A stretch of DNA of 64,000 nt from Actinacidiphila acididurans (GTDB lineage: Bacteria; Actinomycetota; Actinomycetes; Streptomycetales; Streptomycetaceae), in assembly GCF_016918855.1 (NCBI RefSeq), contig NZ_JADKYB010000003.1, forward strand, positions 1-64,000. Direction: 5' to 3'. This document shows positions 42,701 to 51,599 of this stretch, piece after piece (position 1 is the first letter of the stretch; the number at the start of each line of letters is the position of its first letter). Under the pieces are notes generated by a model that was given only the letters and a program-made list of their open reading frames with translations, was not told the origin of the DNA and searched no databases. Both the position numbers and the translations under genes were made by a program.

Positions 42701-43885
42701 TCATGCGGCGGGGGCGGGTTTCTGCTCGTCGCGGGGGAAGAAGGGGAGTTCGATGTAGACGCGGTCGGCGGCGGCGAGGATCTGCTGGGCGTCGTCGAGT
42801 GGCGGCTGGATGGCTTGGTTGATCCGCTTCTTGATGTCCGCGCCGGCGGCGCCCGAAGCCATGACCCTGCGGTCCCAGCCCCGGGTGAAGAGGGCACCGG
42901 CGCCGCCCAGGTCCAGGCAGGTGACGTACGGGCCGGGGGTGAAGTCACGCAGCGGTATCCGGAGCAGGTCGGCCGCCGCGTTGTAGCCGGCGACCTTGCC
43001 CAGTGGGGTGGCGTGCTGGCAGGCCCTGCATGACCGTGTGCTCGGCGTCGAAGGCCGTCGCGGCGGTGTCCCCGGCGACGAACACCTCGGGAAGGGCGCG
43101 CAGCCGCGCGTCCACCCGCACCCGGCCCAGGTGGTCGAGGTCGGCGTAGATCCGCCGGGTGAGCTCGCTGGCCCTGATCCCCACGGACCGGACCACCGCG
43201 TCCGCCTCGACCCTTGCGCCGTCGGACAGGACGGCGTAACCGTCGCCGACCTCCGTCACCGAGGTACCAAGGCGGCGTTCGACGCCCAACTCGTCGAGCG
43301 CCGCCTCGATTTCCGTGCGTGGGCCCGGGCCGAGCCGGTCCGCGACCACCTGCGACCGGTCGACCAGCAGCACCCGGCCCCTGGCGGCCAGTTCGGTCGC
43401 GATCTCCAGGCCGACGAACCCGGCACCGACGACCACCGCGGAGCAGTCCTTACGGCCGCGCAGGTGGTCGGTGAGCCGCCGGGCCCCCTCCAGGGTGTCG
43501 ATGTCGAAAAGCCGCTCGGCGCCGGGCAGGCCCCGGGGCTGAACGAGGTTGCTGCCGGCCGCCAGCACCAGGCGGTCGTGGTCGATCTCCTCGCCGTCGG
43601 CCACCACCACCCGCCGGTCGGTGTCGATGGTGTTCACCGAGGCACGCAGGTGCTCCACGCCGATCGGCCCCAGGACCCTGCTGAGTTCGACCTTCGCCAG
43701 GTCCGGCTCCGGCTCGTACAGGCCCGCAGATCCCGCGCCTTCGACAGGTCCGCGGCGGCAGCGCGCAACCAGACCTCCTGCGTCACGTCCTCCGCTTCGG
43801 CCCCGGTGCCCAGGATCCGATGGGCCGCCCCGAAGACAGCGGGACGATGTGATTCCCAGTCGCCCTCCGCCAACCCACCGGCCAT
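42701..43885 (-). pseudogene. Chimeric dead gene: ECF sigma N-terminus joined to NADH dehydrogenase
   Basis: From 43885 the minus strand reads an ECF sigma region 2 (ESHRPAVFGAAHRILGTGAE, EDVTQEVWLRAAAADL). At about 43722 this switches to an NAD(P)/FAD-dependent oxidoreductase lacking its N-terminal FAD motif (LVLAAGSNLVQPRGLPG, SAVVVGAGFVGLEIATELAA, VFVAGDTAATAFDAEHTVMQ). Near 43025 one extra G breaks the frame. The true C-terminus continues one frame over as QHATPLGKVAGYNAAADLL to PFFPRDEQKPAPAA, ending at 42701. A deletion fused two neighbours and a frameshift followed. Confidence 0.82.
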
Positions 43886-43927
43886 TTCCGCCCACCCGCC
43901 CGTAGAACGCTCTTGGGCCGGTGGTGC

Positions 43928-44476
43928 CTATGCGCTCCGCGGCTTGCGTCGCTTGCCCCGGCTGCCGTGGGGCCTGGCTCGCTCCTGGGCCGGCATCGTC
44001 GCTTCGAACTGGGCCTTGCTGGTCACTGCTCGTGGTTCAGGTACGAGCGTGGTCGCCGTCGATCGCCACGGGACAGCCGAGGCCCACCCGACCAGGGGCA
44101 TGGTCTCGTCGTAGTGCGGAGCGAACTGCGCGACGGTGATATTGGGCATCCGGTAGTTCAGGCGGCGGACGTGTTCGAGGAACGTCTCGGGCAGCGATAC
44201 GTGGTGGGTTTCCAGGTAGTGCGGGAAGTCCTGGCGCCACAGCCATGCTCCGTCGGTCACCAGGGAGGAACATCCGGAAGAGTGCCGGTGGACGCTGCCG
44301 GTGATGACGTCGTGTCCGCCTTCCATGACCTCGACGAGGACGTGGCCGGCGTCCAGGTAGGCCACCAAGTCCATCTCGTCCGGCTCACCGACGGGCTGGA
44401 CGGCATCGTGTATCGATCCGTTCGGCCGGCCGGAGCGGCTGCCGAGTTCGTCGTAGAAGCCCAGCAATCCCAGCAC
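43928..44476 (-). CDS. Conserved hypothetical protein
   Basis: 182 aa, recalled as a conserved actinobacterial type (MLGLLGFYDELGSRSGRPNG, DLVAYLDAGHVLVEVMEGGH, TDGAWLWRQDFPHYLETHHV). C-terminus Arg/Lys/Pro-rich. Function unknown; may relate to polymorphic-toxin immunity proteins but I cannot support that. Confidence 0.65.
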   Translation of the reverse strand: MLGLLGFYDELGSRSGRPNGSIHDAVQPVGEPDEMDLVAYLDAGHVLVEVMEGGHDVITGSVHRHSSGCSSLVTDGAWLWRQDFPHYLETHHVSLPETFLEHVRRLNYRMPNITVAQFAPHYDETMPLVGWASAVPWRSTATTLVPEPRAVTSKAQFEATMPAQERARPHGSRGKRRKPRSA

Positions 44477-44569
44477 TGCGTGCCTTTCGACGAGCTTTGG
44501 AGCAGCGGCAGCCCGCGCCCATGACGGGGGTACGGCGGAAGGTGCCGGCCGGGCGCGACCCGAGTACGG

Positions 44570-45241
44570 CTACGCGACGGGCGGCGCGCAATCGATGTCG
44601 GAGATCGGCGCGGCAGCCGAAGGCGTGGGGGCGGCGTCCTTGTCGAGGCCGCGGGCGGTGTGCACCCGGAGCAGTCCTTCGATGCCGCGCAGCAGGGTCT
44701 CGCCGGCCTGGACGGGGTCGCCGAGGTAGCCGGCGCTCATCGCGCCGTCGCGGAGCATGACGAAGTGCCGTCCGGCGTGTTCGGCGGGCGCGTCGGCGGT
44801 CTCGGCGAACAGTCCGGTGATCGTCTGGAGGAACCACGCGCGGTGCTGGACGACGGCCCGGTGGACCGGGTGGTCGCGAGCGGGGAATTCCGCCGCCGCG
44901 TTGAGGAAGGTGCATCCGCGGTAGCCGGGGGAGCGGATCTGCTCGACCAGGGCCGCGCCGATGCCCCGCAGGATGCCGTCGGCCGGCAGGTCCGCGGCCA
45001 TCAGGGCGCCGACCTGGGTCCGGATCGCCTGGTCGACGCTCTCGATGTAGGCGACGGCCAGGTCCTCTTTGCTGCGGAAGTGGCGGTAGAAGGTGGCGTT
45101 GGTGACCTTCGATTCGGCGACCAGGCGGTCGACGCCCACCGTGTGGATGCCCTCCGCGTAGAAGAGCTGCCCGGCGGTCCTCAGGAGCCGCTCTCTGGCC
45201 TCGGAGACCCTTCTGCCGGTGCCTGCTTCCGTCTGTGTCAT
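44570..45241 (-). CDS. TetR/AcrR-family repressor
   Basis: 223 aa from the ATG at 45241 (MTQTEAG). Helix-turn-helix in VGVDRLVAESKVTNATFYRH. The C-terminal domain resembles the AefR/YjdC group (GYRGCTFLNAAAEFPARDHP). Divergent from an alpha/beta hydrolase across three related half-palindromes, so it probably represses both. An earlier ATG, three codons before, is possible. Confidence 0.9.
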   Translation of the reverse strand: MTQTEAGTGRRVSEARERLLRTAGQLFYAEGIHTVGVDRLVAESKVTNATFYRHFRSKEDLAVAYIESVDQAIRTQVGALMAADLPADGILRGIGAALVEQIRSPGYRGCTFLNAAAEFPARDHPVHRAVVQHRAWFLQTITGLFAETADAPAEHAGRHFVMLRDGAMSAGYLGDPVQAGETLLRGIEGLLRVHTARGLDKDAAPTPSAAAPISDIDCAPPVA

Positions 45242-45260
45242 GTCGCCCATCGTAGCAGGT

Positions 45261-45354
45261 AGAACGGTCTCTCTATCTACGATGCAGAACGTTCTCTCTT
45301 GTTTTGGCGGCGCGAGTGTGCCAGGCTGCTCGACGAGAGCGATCGTTCTCTCTA
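45261..45354. promoter_or_regulatory. Three TetR operator-like sites
   Basis: AGAACGGTCT (45261-45270), the perfect palindrome AGAACGTTCT (45286-45295) and GAGAGCGATCGTTCTC (45335-45350). Each is followed by the same CTCTCTA/T, giving a direct repeat CGNTCTCTCT at 45265, 45290 and 45344. All lie between the TetR gene and the hydrolase start. Confidence 0.65.
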
Positions 45355-45372
45355 CTTCGAGATGAGGTTCCC

Positions 45373-46212
45373 GTGATCCTTCCTGCCGTCCGTCCCGCGC
45401 TCCGGCGCTCCGCGTTCGTCGGTGTGTCCCTCGCCGCGGCCGCGGCGTTCTGCGTGCCCGTCGCCGACGCCGCCGCGCACCACGACTCGGCCACCGGCCC
45501 GAAACCGACCGTCGTGTTCGTGCACGGCGCGTTCGCCGACTCCGCCGGGTGGTACGGGGCGATGGACCGGCTGCGCGGCGACGGCTATCCCGTCCGGGCC
45601 GCGAGCAACCCGCTGCGCGGCCTGACCAGCGACTCGGCCTACGTCCGCCAATTCATCGACAGCATCAAGGGGCCGATCATCCTGGTCGGCCACTCCTACG
45701 GCGGTGGCGTCATCAGCGAGGCCGCCGCGGGCGACCCGAACGTCAAGGCGCTGGTGTACGTCGCGGCGCTGGTGCCGGACACCGGCGAGACGATCGGTGA
45801 CCTGACCGCCCGCCCCGTCGCCCACCCGGTGCCGCCCCTGCCGCTGCAGCAGGTGGCCGTCACGCAGCCGGACGGAACCCCCGGCACCGACCTCTACATC
45901 GACCCGGCCCAGTTCCGGGAGACCTTCGCCGCCGACGTCAACCCGGTCCAGGCGGCCGACATGGCCGACGCGCAGGAACCGGCCAACTCCGAGACGACCA
46001 CCGAGCCCGCCACCGCGGCCGCCTGGCGGTCCATCCCCTCGTGGTACCTGGTCGCCAAGCAGGACCACGCGCTGAGCCCGGACCTCGAGCGCTGGATGGC
46101 CCAGCGCGCCGGAGCGCACACCGTCGAGGTCAACTCCTCGCACGCGGTCATGGTCAGCCACCCCGCCGCGGTCGCGAACCTGGTCGAGCAGGCGGACCAG
46201 GGCACCCGCTGA
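45373..46212 (+). CDS. Secreted alpha/beta hydrolase
   Basis: 279 aa from the GTG at 45373 with GAGG upstream. Signal peptide ends near PVADAAAHH. Alpha/beta hydrolase: VVFVHGAFADSAGW oxyanion region, nucleophile elbow VGHSYGGGV, late His in NSSHAVMVSHP. Resembles the EstC/salicylate-esterase-like group often induced through TetR repressors. Substrate unknown. A strong hairpin ends the unit. Confidence 0.86.
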   Translation: MILPAVRPALRRSAFVGVSLAAAAAFCVPVADAAAHHDSATGPKPTVVFVHGAFADSAGWYGAMDRLRGDGYPVRAASNPLRGLTSDSAYVRQFIDSIKGPIILVGHSYGGGVISEAAAGDPNVKALVYVAALVPDTGETIGDLTARPVAHPVPPLPLQQVAVTQPDGTPGTDLYIDPAQFRETFAADVNPVQAADMADAQEPANSETTTEPATAAAWRSIPSWYLVAKQDHALSPDLERWMAQRAGAHTVEVNSSHAVMVSHPAAVANLVEQADQGTR

Positions 46213-46219
46213 CACACCC

Positions 46220-46262
46220 GCCGCCCGGGCCGGGGGAGCCCGCCTGCCCCGGCCCGGGCGGC
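46220..46262. terminator. Very strong hairpin terminator
   Basis: Perfect 16-bp arms GCCGCCCGGGCCGGGG (46220-46235) and CCCCGGCCCGGGCGGC (46247-46262), 11-nt loop, 8 bp after the hydrolase stop. Confidence 0.8.
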
Positions 46263-46315
46263 CGACCCGTCCCGTACCCATCCCCGTACACCTCCCGCAT
46301 TCACTGGAGAACCCC

Positions 46316-46873
46316 ATGGCATCCGCCGCCTCCGCCCAGCACGTCGGCACCATGCCCGCCCTGCGCCGGCTGTACGTCGTCCGCTTCGTCTTCGCCGCCG
46401 CGTGGGCGGCGCTCCTGCTGGTGTCCGGCTCCGACCTCACCACCGGGGCCAAGCTGCTGCTGTTCGTCTATCCGGCCTTCGACGTGGTCGCGGCCGTCGT
46501 CGACGCCAGGTCGGCGCGTGCCACGGGGCCGGTCAAGGGCCTGTACGCCAACATGGCCATCAGTACGCTGGCCGCCGTCGGCGTCGCGATCGCCGGCGCC
46601 TCGGGCACCGCCGACGTGCTGCGCGTCTGGGGCGCCTGGGCGATCGTCTCCGGCCTGGTCCAGCTCCTCGTGGGCGTCGCGCGCCGGCCGCTCGGCGGCC
46701 AGTGGGCCATGATCGTCAGCGGCGGCATCTCGGTGCTGGCCGGCGCGTCCTTCGTCCGAAGCGCTTCGCAGGACAACCCATCGCTGACCGCCCTCGCCGG
46801 CTACGCGACGCTAGGCGGGATCTTCTTCCTCGTCTCGGCGATCCGCCTGTCCCGCTCGACCGCCAGGGGCTGA
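46316..46873 (+). CDS. HdeD-like (DUF308) membrane protein
   Basis: 185 aa with about six membrane segments (RFVFAAAWAALLLVSGSDL, KLLLFVYPAFDVVAAVVDAR). Six-helix HdeD/DUF308-type proteins are linked to stress in some bacteria; function here unknown. Downstream of the hydrolase but behind a terminator, so probably separately transcribed. Confidence 0.72.
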   Translation: MASAASAQHVGTMPALRRLYVVRFVFAAAWAALLLVSGSDLTTGAKLLLFVYPAFDVVAAVVDARSARATGPVKGLYANMAISTLAAVGVAIAGASGTADVLRVWGAWAIVSGLVQLLVGVARRPLGGQWAMIVSGGISVLAGASFVRSASQDNPSLTALAGYATLGGIFFLVSAIRLSRSTARG

Positions 46874-47091
46874 CCCCTGCCGACCGAGGATCGCAACCAC
46901 CAGACATGGCGTCCGAGTTGGTACTTCCCACCCACAGCCAACGGCTCGGTCCGCGATTGATGGTGGGTGCGGCTCCCTCTCGGGGTCAGCTGATCCGGGG
47001 TGTTGCGATGACCGTTGACCGGAGTGTTGCGACGGGCGGCGGTCGGGATATTCGATGGTCGCCGCTTGCCGAGGGTGGTCATACTGCCGCG
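46874..47091. other. Intergenic region with possible insertion-sequence debris
   Basis: 218 bp. Two copies of GTGTTGCGA (46999 and 47022) flank ATGACCGTTGACC, reminiscent of IS481-type ends, but no transposase frame survives here. CATACT (47080-47085) lies six bases before the acetyltransferase start. Confidence 0.3.
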
Positions 47092-47622
47092 ATGGATCCG
47101 GTGACTCTTGAGACCGACCGTCTGGTGCTGCGGGCCCTCACACCTGCCGACGTGGATGCGGTGTACGAAGCCTGCCAGGACGAGGACATCCAGTTCTATA
47201 CACCCGTGCCGGTGCCGTACCGGCGTGCGGACGCGGAGAAGCTCGTCGGCGAGAAGCTGCCCGCTCAGTGGGCCGAGGACAGGGACTACACCCTCGGCGC
47301 GTTCCGCAAGGACACCGGCGCCCTGGTCGGCTCGTACTGCCTGACCCTCGTCAGCCGCGGCGTCTGGGAACTCGGTTACTGGGCCGTCAAGGAACAGCGC
47401 GGACGCGGGTACTCGGTGGAGGCCGCTCGGGCCCTGTGCGACTGGGGCTGGGCTACCCTCGACGTCCACCGCATCGAGTGGTGGGCCATGGCCGGGAACA
47501 CCGGCTCGCGTGCCGTCGCCGAGAAACTCGGCTTCACCGTCGAAGGGACACTGCGCAATCGCGGCATCGCCAACGACGGCAAGCCGCACGACTGGTGGGT
47601 GGGCGGACTGCTGAGGCCCTGA
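47092..47622 (+). CDS. GNAT acetyltransferase, RimJ/RimL type
   Basis: 176 aa from the ATG at 47092. LETDRLVLRALTPADVDAVY, WAVKEQRGRGYSVEAARALC (acetyl-CoA loop RGRGY) and VHRIEWWAMAGNTGSRAVAE with the final GLLRP. RimL-type proteins acetylate N-terminal amines of proteins, peptides or drugs. No partner. Flanked on both sides by apparent mobile-element remnants. Confidence 0.85.
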   Translation: MDPVTLETDRLVLRALTPADVDAVYEACQDEDIQFYTPVPVPYRRADAEKLVGEKLPAQWAEDRDYTLGAFRKDTGALVGSYCLTLVSRGVWELGYWAVKEQRGRGYSVEAARALCDWGWATLDVHRIEWWAMAGNTGSRAVAEKLGFTVEGTLRNRGIANDGKPHDWWVGGLLRP

Positions 47623-47640
47623 TGCCCGGGCCGGTGCTGG

Positions 47641-47815
47641 TCCGGATGCGTTTGCCGATCTGTGGCTCGCCCGGTGCGGGTCGGAGCTTCACGAGCGGCG
47701 TGGCGCCGAGCGGCAGCGGGAGGCCGGTGCCGGCCCGAAGCACGACCTGGTCCCCACCGACCGCCTGCTCGTCACCCCGGTCCACCTGCGCGCCGGGCTC
47801 CCGCACGCCCAAACC
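47641..47815 (+). pseudogene. Transposase remnant (IS5-like)
   Basis: The frame reading FADLWLARCGSELHERRGAE followed by TDRLLVTPVHLRAGLPHA resembles the N-terminal region of IS5-type DDE transposases (LLVTLVHLRTGLPH). The rest of the transposase is missing and the following sequence does not align in any frame. Fragment only. Confidence 0.45.
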
Positions 47816-47867
47816 TCAATCGCGCACCAAGTCGTAAGCGCATGGAACGCGAGACCGCACCGGAGTA

Positions 47868-48794
47868 CTACCCGGCCGGGTGTATTCGAGGGCGCGCCTG
47901 TGCGGCGTACAGGGCCGCGCCCAGGAGCGCCGGGGTCTCGCCGTCGTGGTGGACGCGGACCGGCAGCCGGGCCAGGACGGGTGAGTGCTCGGCGAGGGCG
48001 GTGAGGAACGGAGGGCCGAGCAGCGGCCAGGCGGCAGTCATGGAGCCGCCTACGGCCAGCGCGTCGGCGCGGAAGGCGGCCAGCCACGGCGCGAGCGCGG
48101 CACCGAGCGTGTGCAGGGCCGACTCGACCACCGCACGGGCTGTCGCGTCGCCCTGCCCGGCGAGTTCGGCAAGACCGCGTACCCCGTCGACGGTTCGTCC
48201 GGTGCGGCGGGCGTAACGGCCGGCCATGGCCCGGGTGGAGACGGTGTCCTCCAGCGGGCCGCCGTCGACCGTGAGCAGGTCCAGCCTCCCCTCGGGGGGC
48301 ACCCGCGGGCCTTGCGTCACCGCGGCGCCCTCGTCCAGGAAGGCGGAACCGACACCCGTTCCCAGTGTGACGGCGACCATCCGCCCGGGCTGTGGGTCAT
48401 CGGTGCGGCGGGCGCCGAGCGCGAAGGCGACGGCGTCGCTGAGGAACCGCAGCCGGTCCGGACGCAGGCGCAGACGTTCTGCGAGGGCTTCCCCGACGGC
48501 GAGGCCGTCGAGGGCCGAGAACTTGCCGACGCCGCGGTAGCGTGCGACCCCGGTCGCATAGTCGAACGGCCCCGGCACGGCGATACCCCACGTCGCATCG
48601 CGGATTTCCGGGGGAAGGCCGCCGGCTGCCTCGGCGAGAGCGGTGAGGAAGGTCTCGGCGTCGGTGTCGGGCCGCAACGGCAGACGGCGCCGTGTGCCCG
48701 CCAGGATCCGGGCCGCCCCGAGATCGATGGCCGCCGCGGTGACGTGGGAGCCGCCCACTTCGAGGACGGGGACCAGGTCAGAAAGAAGAGTCAT
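47868..48794 (-). CDS. ROK-family sugar kinase without the zinc motif
   Basis: 308 aa from the ATG at 48794. ROK kinase: VPVLEVGGSHVTAAAIDLGA (ATP site), IAVPGPFDYATGVARYRG, VAVTLGTGVGSAFLDEGAAV. The usual ROK zinc motif (CxCGxxGC) is absent: the protein has no cysteine in that region. Catalytic-type Asp in LRFLSDAVAFALG. Probably phosphorylates a hexose. Its start overlaps the LacI gene by 17 bp, so it is part of the PMI-LacI-ROK operon. Confidence 0.85.
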   Translation of the reverse strand: MTLLSDLVPVLEVGGSHVTAAAIDLGAARILAGTRRRLPLRPDTDAETFLTALAEAAGGLPPEIRDATWGIAVPGPFDYATGVARYRGVGKFSALDGLAVGEALAERLRLRPDRLRFLSDAVAFALGARRTDDPQPGRMVAVTLGTGVGSAFLDEGAAVTQGPRVPPEGRLDLLTVDGGPLEDTVSTRAMAGRYARRTGRTVDGVRGLAELAGQGDATARAVVESALHTLGAALAPWLAAFRADALAVGGSMTAAWPLLGPPFLTALAEHSPVLARLPVRVHHDGETPALLGAALYAAQARPRIHPAG

Positions 48795-49815
48795 CGCGCA
48801 CCTGCCGCGGCCGCGGATGATCGACAAGAGTGGTCGCGACGATCACCCGCCGCGGCTGGGCGGCAGCAGCGGCCTCGCGCCGCTCGTACAGCAGTGCCGC
48901 GGCGGCCCGGCCGACCTCGGCCGGGTCGTAGGAGACCACGGTGAGCGGAACGTCCAGCATGTCGGCGAGTTCGATGTCGTCGAAGCCCGCGAGGGCCACC
49001 GGGTATCCACCGGCCCGCACCGCGCGCAGCGCCCCCACCGTATTGCGGTTGTTGGCGGTCAGCAGCGCGGTCGGCGGATCCGGCAGGACGAGCATGGCGC
49101 GTGCCGTCTCCTCGGCCAGCGCGCTGTCGCCGCGGTGCCGGCTGACGTACCGTTCGTCCAGCGCGATGCCGGCCTCCTCCAGCGCGACGGCGTAGCCGCG
49201 GAAGCGTTCGGATCCCGTCCACAGCGACGGCGGCAGGCCGAGGAAGCCGATGCGCCGGTGGCCGCGGGCGATGAGCTGCCGGCAGGCCGCGCGGGTGCCG
49301 CCGAAGTCGTCCACGAGGACGCAGTCGGCCTCGATGCCCATCGGCGGGCCGGCCGCGAGCACCACGGGTGTGTCGCGCAGTTGCTCGCCGCCCAGGTGGC
49401 TGTGGTCGTGTCCGGAAGGGACGACCACCAGGCCGTCGACGCCGCGCTCCAGCAGATCGGCGACGACCTCGCGTTCGACGGCCTGGTCCCCGCCGGTGCT
49501 GCCGAGTACAACGCGCGCGCCCTGCCGCAGGCAGACCTCCTCCAGGCCGATGGCGAGCCGGGCGTAGAAGGGGTTGGCCAGGTTGGTGACGACCAGGCCG
49601 ACCAGCTCGCTCGGGCCGCCCGAACGCAGGCTGCGCGCCTGCTTGTTGGGGCGGTAGCCAAGGGCGGCGACCTCGGCCAGCACTCGCTGGCGGGTCTCCT
49701 CGCCGATCCCCGGCCGGCCGCGCAGGGCACGGGAGACCGTCATGGTGCTCACGCCGAGCCGCTCGGCCACGTCCCGCATGGTGACGGCCTGTTCGGGTCC
49801 CTGCTGTGCGCTCAT
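48778..49815 (-). CDS. LacI-family repressor
   Basis: 345 aa. Helix-turn-helix TMRDVAERLGVSTMTVSRAL, hinge NKQARSLRSGG, sugar-binding domain LVGLVVTNLANPFYARLAIG through GFDDIELADMLDVPLTVV. Overlaps the PMI gene by ATGA (49812-49815). The two CGTTAACG palindromes before the PMI gene fit LacI-type half-site symmetry, so it likely autoregulates the operon and perhaps the divergent binding-protein gene. Confidence 0.9.
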   Translation of the reverse strand: MSAQQGPEQAVTMRDVAERLGVSTMTVSRALRGRPGIGEETRQRVLAEVAALGYRPNKQARSLRSGGPSELVGLVVTNLANPFYARLAIGLEEVCLRQGARVVLGSTGGDQAVEREVVADLLERGVDGLVVVPSGHDHSHLGGEQLRDTPVVLAAGPPMGIEADCVLVDDFGGTRAACRQLIARGHRRIGFLGLPPSLWTGSERFRGYAVALEEAGIALDERYVSRHRGDSALAEETARAMLVLPDPPTALLTANNRNTVGALRAVRAGGYPVALAGFDDIELADMLDVPLTVVSYDPAEVGRAAAALLYERREAAAAAQPRRVIVATTLVDHPRPRQVRDDSSF

Positions 49816-51578
49816 GCCACCTGTGCCTTCACCAGCCGGAGCGGTTCCGGCCCCTGGTTGTGGACACGGTACGCGGTGACGGCCGCCGGGACGGCGAGGG
49901 TTTCGGCGTAGTGCAGGACGTGCGTGTCCCCGCCCGCCGTGGTGATCAACGCCTCCTGCCCGTCGACGAGGGTCAGGACGTGGAAGCGGCCGTCGGTGTG
50001 CTGCTCGGCGAGGGCGTCCGGTTCGACGGCGATCCGGCGTACCTGGAAGAACATCTCGGGCAGCGCGCCGATCAGTTCCTCCCGCCAGCCGTCGCCCCCG
50101 CCCAGCGCCCGGGGGTGCTGGACCAGATCGCGGGCGACCGCGTCTCCCGACCGTGCCGGATCGAGGTTGCGGAAGGCATGCTCGACGTGGACGGCGCGCT
50201 GCCGGCCCGCCGCGTCCCGCCGCAGCCAGTCGTAGAACCGCAGCGAGTACAGGTACGGGGTGGCGCTGACCTCCAGTACCACGTTGCCCTCGCCGCTGCC
50301 GTGCGGGGTCCCCGCCGGCACGAGGTAGAGTTGCCCGGCCTCGGCGGGGAAGGCCTGCACGTAATTCTCGATGTCGAACGGGGTGCCGTGCCCGTCAGCG
50401 GCGTGTGCTTGGCGCCGGAAGTCGTCGATCCCGATGCCCTCGCGCAGGCCGAGGAACACCTTGCTTCCGGTGCCCGCCCGCATGAGGTAGTAGCTCTCGT
50501 GCTGGGTGTAGGGCCAGCCGAACACGGTGCGCATCTCGTCCGGCTGCGGGTGGCAGTGCACGGACAGGTTGCCGCCGCCGACCGTGTCCAGGTAGTCGAA
50601 GCGCACCGGGAAGGACGTGCCGAACATCTCGTGCACGACCGGCCCGAGCAGCTCGCGCGGGGCCAGGGCGACGACGAGCTGGAAGGGCACCTCGACGCTG
50701 CGACCCGGGCCGTCGCCGAGCAGGACGCCGCTCTCCGGGGCGATCAGCTCGTAGCCGAGCGCGGTGTTCGGGGCCTCGGGGTTGTGACCGAGCACCTCCT
50801 GTCCCCAGTGTCCGCCCCAGGGCGTGGAGTTGAAGGTCGGCCGGGTACGGAAGGGACGGCCGGCGAGCATGCGACACGTCGCCCGCAGCGCCGCCCCGTC
50901 GACCGACGTGGGCGCGGCGGGGTCGGTGACGTCCAGCCAGCGGTCGATGCGCTCGGCCATGGCGTCGCGGTGCCGGTCGAGCAGCGGCCAGTCGATGTAG
51001 AACAGCCGGCGCAGCGTGGGCTGTCGCCCGGGCGGGGCCGCGAGGTTGCGGCCGGTGCCGTGCGCGACCGACGCTTCGGCGTACCGCTTCGGCAGATCCG
51101 CCCACCACAGCACGTCCGGCCCGGCCAGGGCGGCGCCGGGCCCGATCAGGACCCGCAGGCCGTCCCCGGCGTCCCCGGCGGCCCCGGCGGCCCCGGCGGC
51201 CGCGGCGGCCGCGGCGGCCAGAGCGTCCGGATCCATCAGGTCCGCGAGAGCGCCGCCGGCCAGTCGTGCGAAGTCGGGATCGTCCCGCAACTCCTCCGAC
51301 TCGGTCAGCCGGCACACCGTCTCCCAGTCCCGGGCGGCCGCACGCACGTCCACGATCTCCACGCGCGGCCGCAGAGCACTCAGCACGTCGTGCAGCCGGC
51401 CGGCGACCGCCGCCCAGTCGAGTACGGCCGGCCCGTCGACGGCGAGCACCCGCGTGCCCGCCGGCAGCGTGAGAGCGGCGGCCTCCCAACCGGCCTCGAC
51501 CGTGCCGTCGGCGAGCGGGTAGCACGGCGTCGGGTCGTACCCCGGCGCCCGGGTCTTCGTCAGCGGTCCTGCGGTCAT
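49812..51578 (-). CDS. Phosphomannose-isomerase-like (class I) large enzyme
   Basis: 588 aa from the ATG at 51578. The C-terminal ~330 residues are cupin-like and match class I phosphomannose isomerase: RPTFNSTPWGGHWGQEVLG, SVHCHPQPDEM, YYLMRAGTGSKVFLGLREGI and LYLVPAGTPHGSGEGNVVLE (metal His/Gln/Glu). The N-terminal ~250 residues are unrelated to standard ManA and look like a P-loop-less kinase-type domain (ADLPKRYAEASVAHGTGR). It contains an alanine tract from a 9-bp repeat. Likely interconverts a phosphorylated sugar in this locus. Confidence 0.8.
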   Translation of the reverse strand: MTAGPLTKTRAPGYDPTPCYPLADGTVEAGWEAAALTLPAGTRVLAVDGPAVLDWAAVAGRLHDVLSALRPRVEIVDVRAAARDWETVCRLTESEELRDDPDFARLAGGALADLMDPDALAAAAAAAAGAAGAAGDAGDGLRVLIGPGAALAGPDVLWWADLPKRYAEASVAHGTGRNLAAPPGRQPTLRRLFYIDWPLLDRHRDAMAERIDRWLDVTDPAAPTSVDGAALRATCRMLAGRPFRTRPTFNSTPWGGHWGQEVLGHNPEAPNTALGYELIAPESGVLLGDGPGRSVEVPFQLVVALAPRELLGPVVHEMFGTSFPVRFDYLDTVGGGNLSVHCHPQPDEMRTVFGWPYTQHESYYLMRAGTGSKVFLGLREGIGIDDFRRQAHAADGHGTPFDIENYVQAFPAEAGQLYLVPAGTPHGSGEGNVVLEVSATPYLYSLRFYDWLRRDAAGRQRAVHVEHAFRNLDPARSGDAVARDLVQHPRALGGGDGWREELIGALPEMFFQVRRIAVEPDALAEQHTDGRFHVLTLVDGQEALITTAGGDTHVLHYAETLAVPAAVTAYRVHNQGPEPLRLVKAQVA

Positions 51579-51599
51579 GTCACCCGTCCTGTGAGTTGA

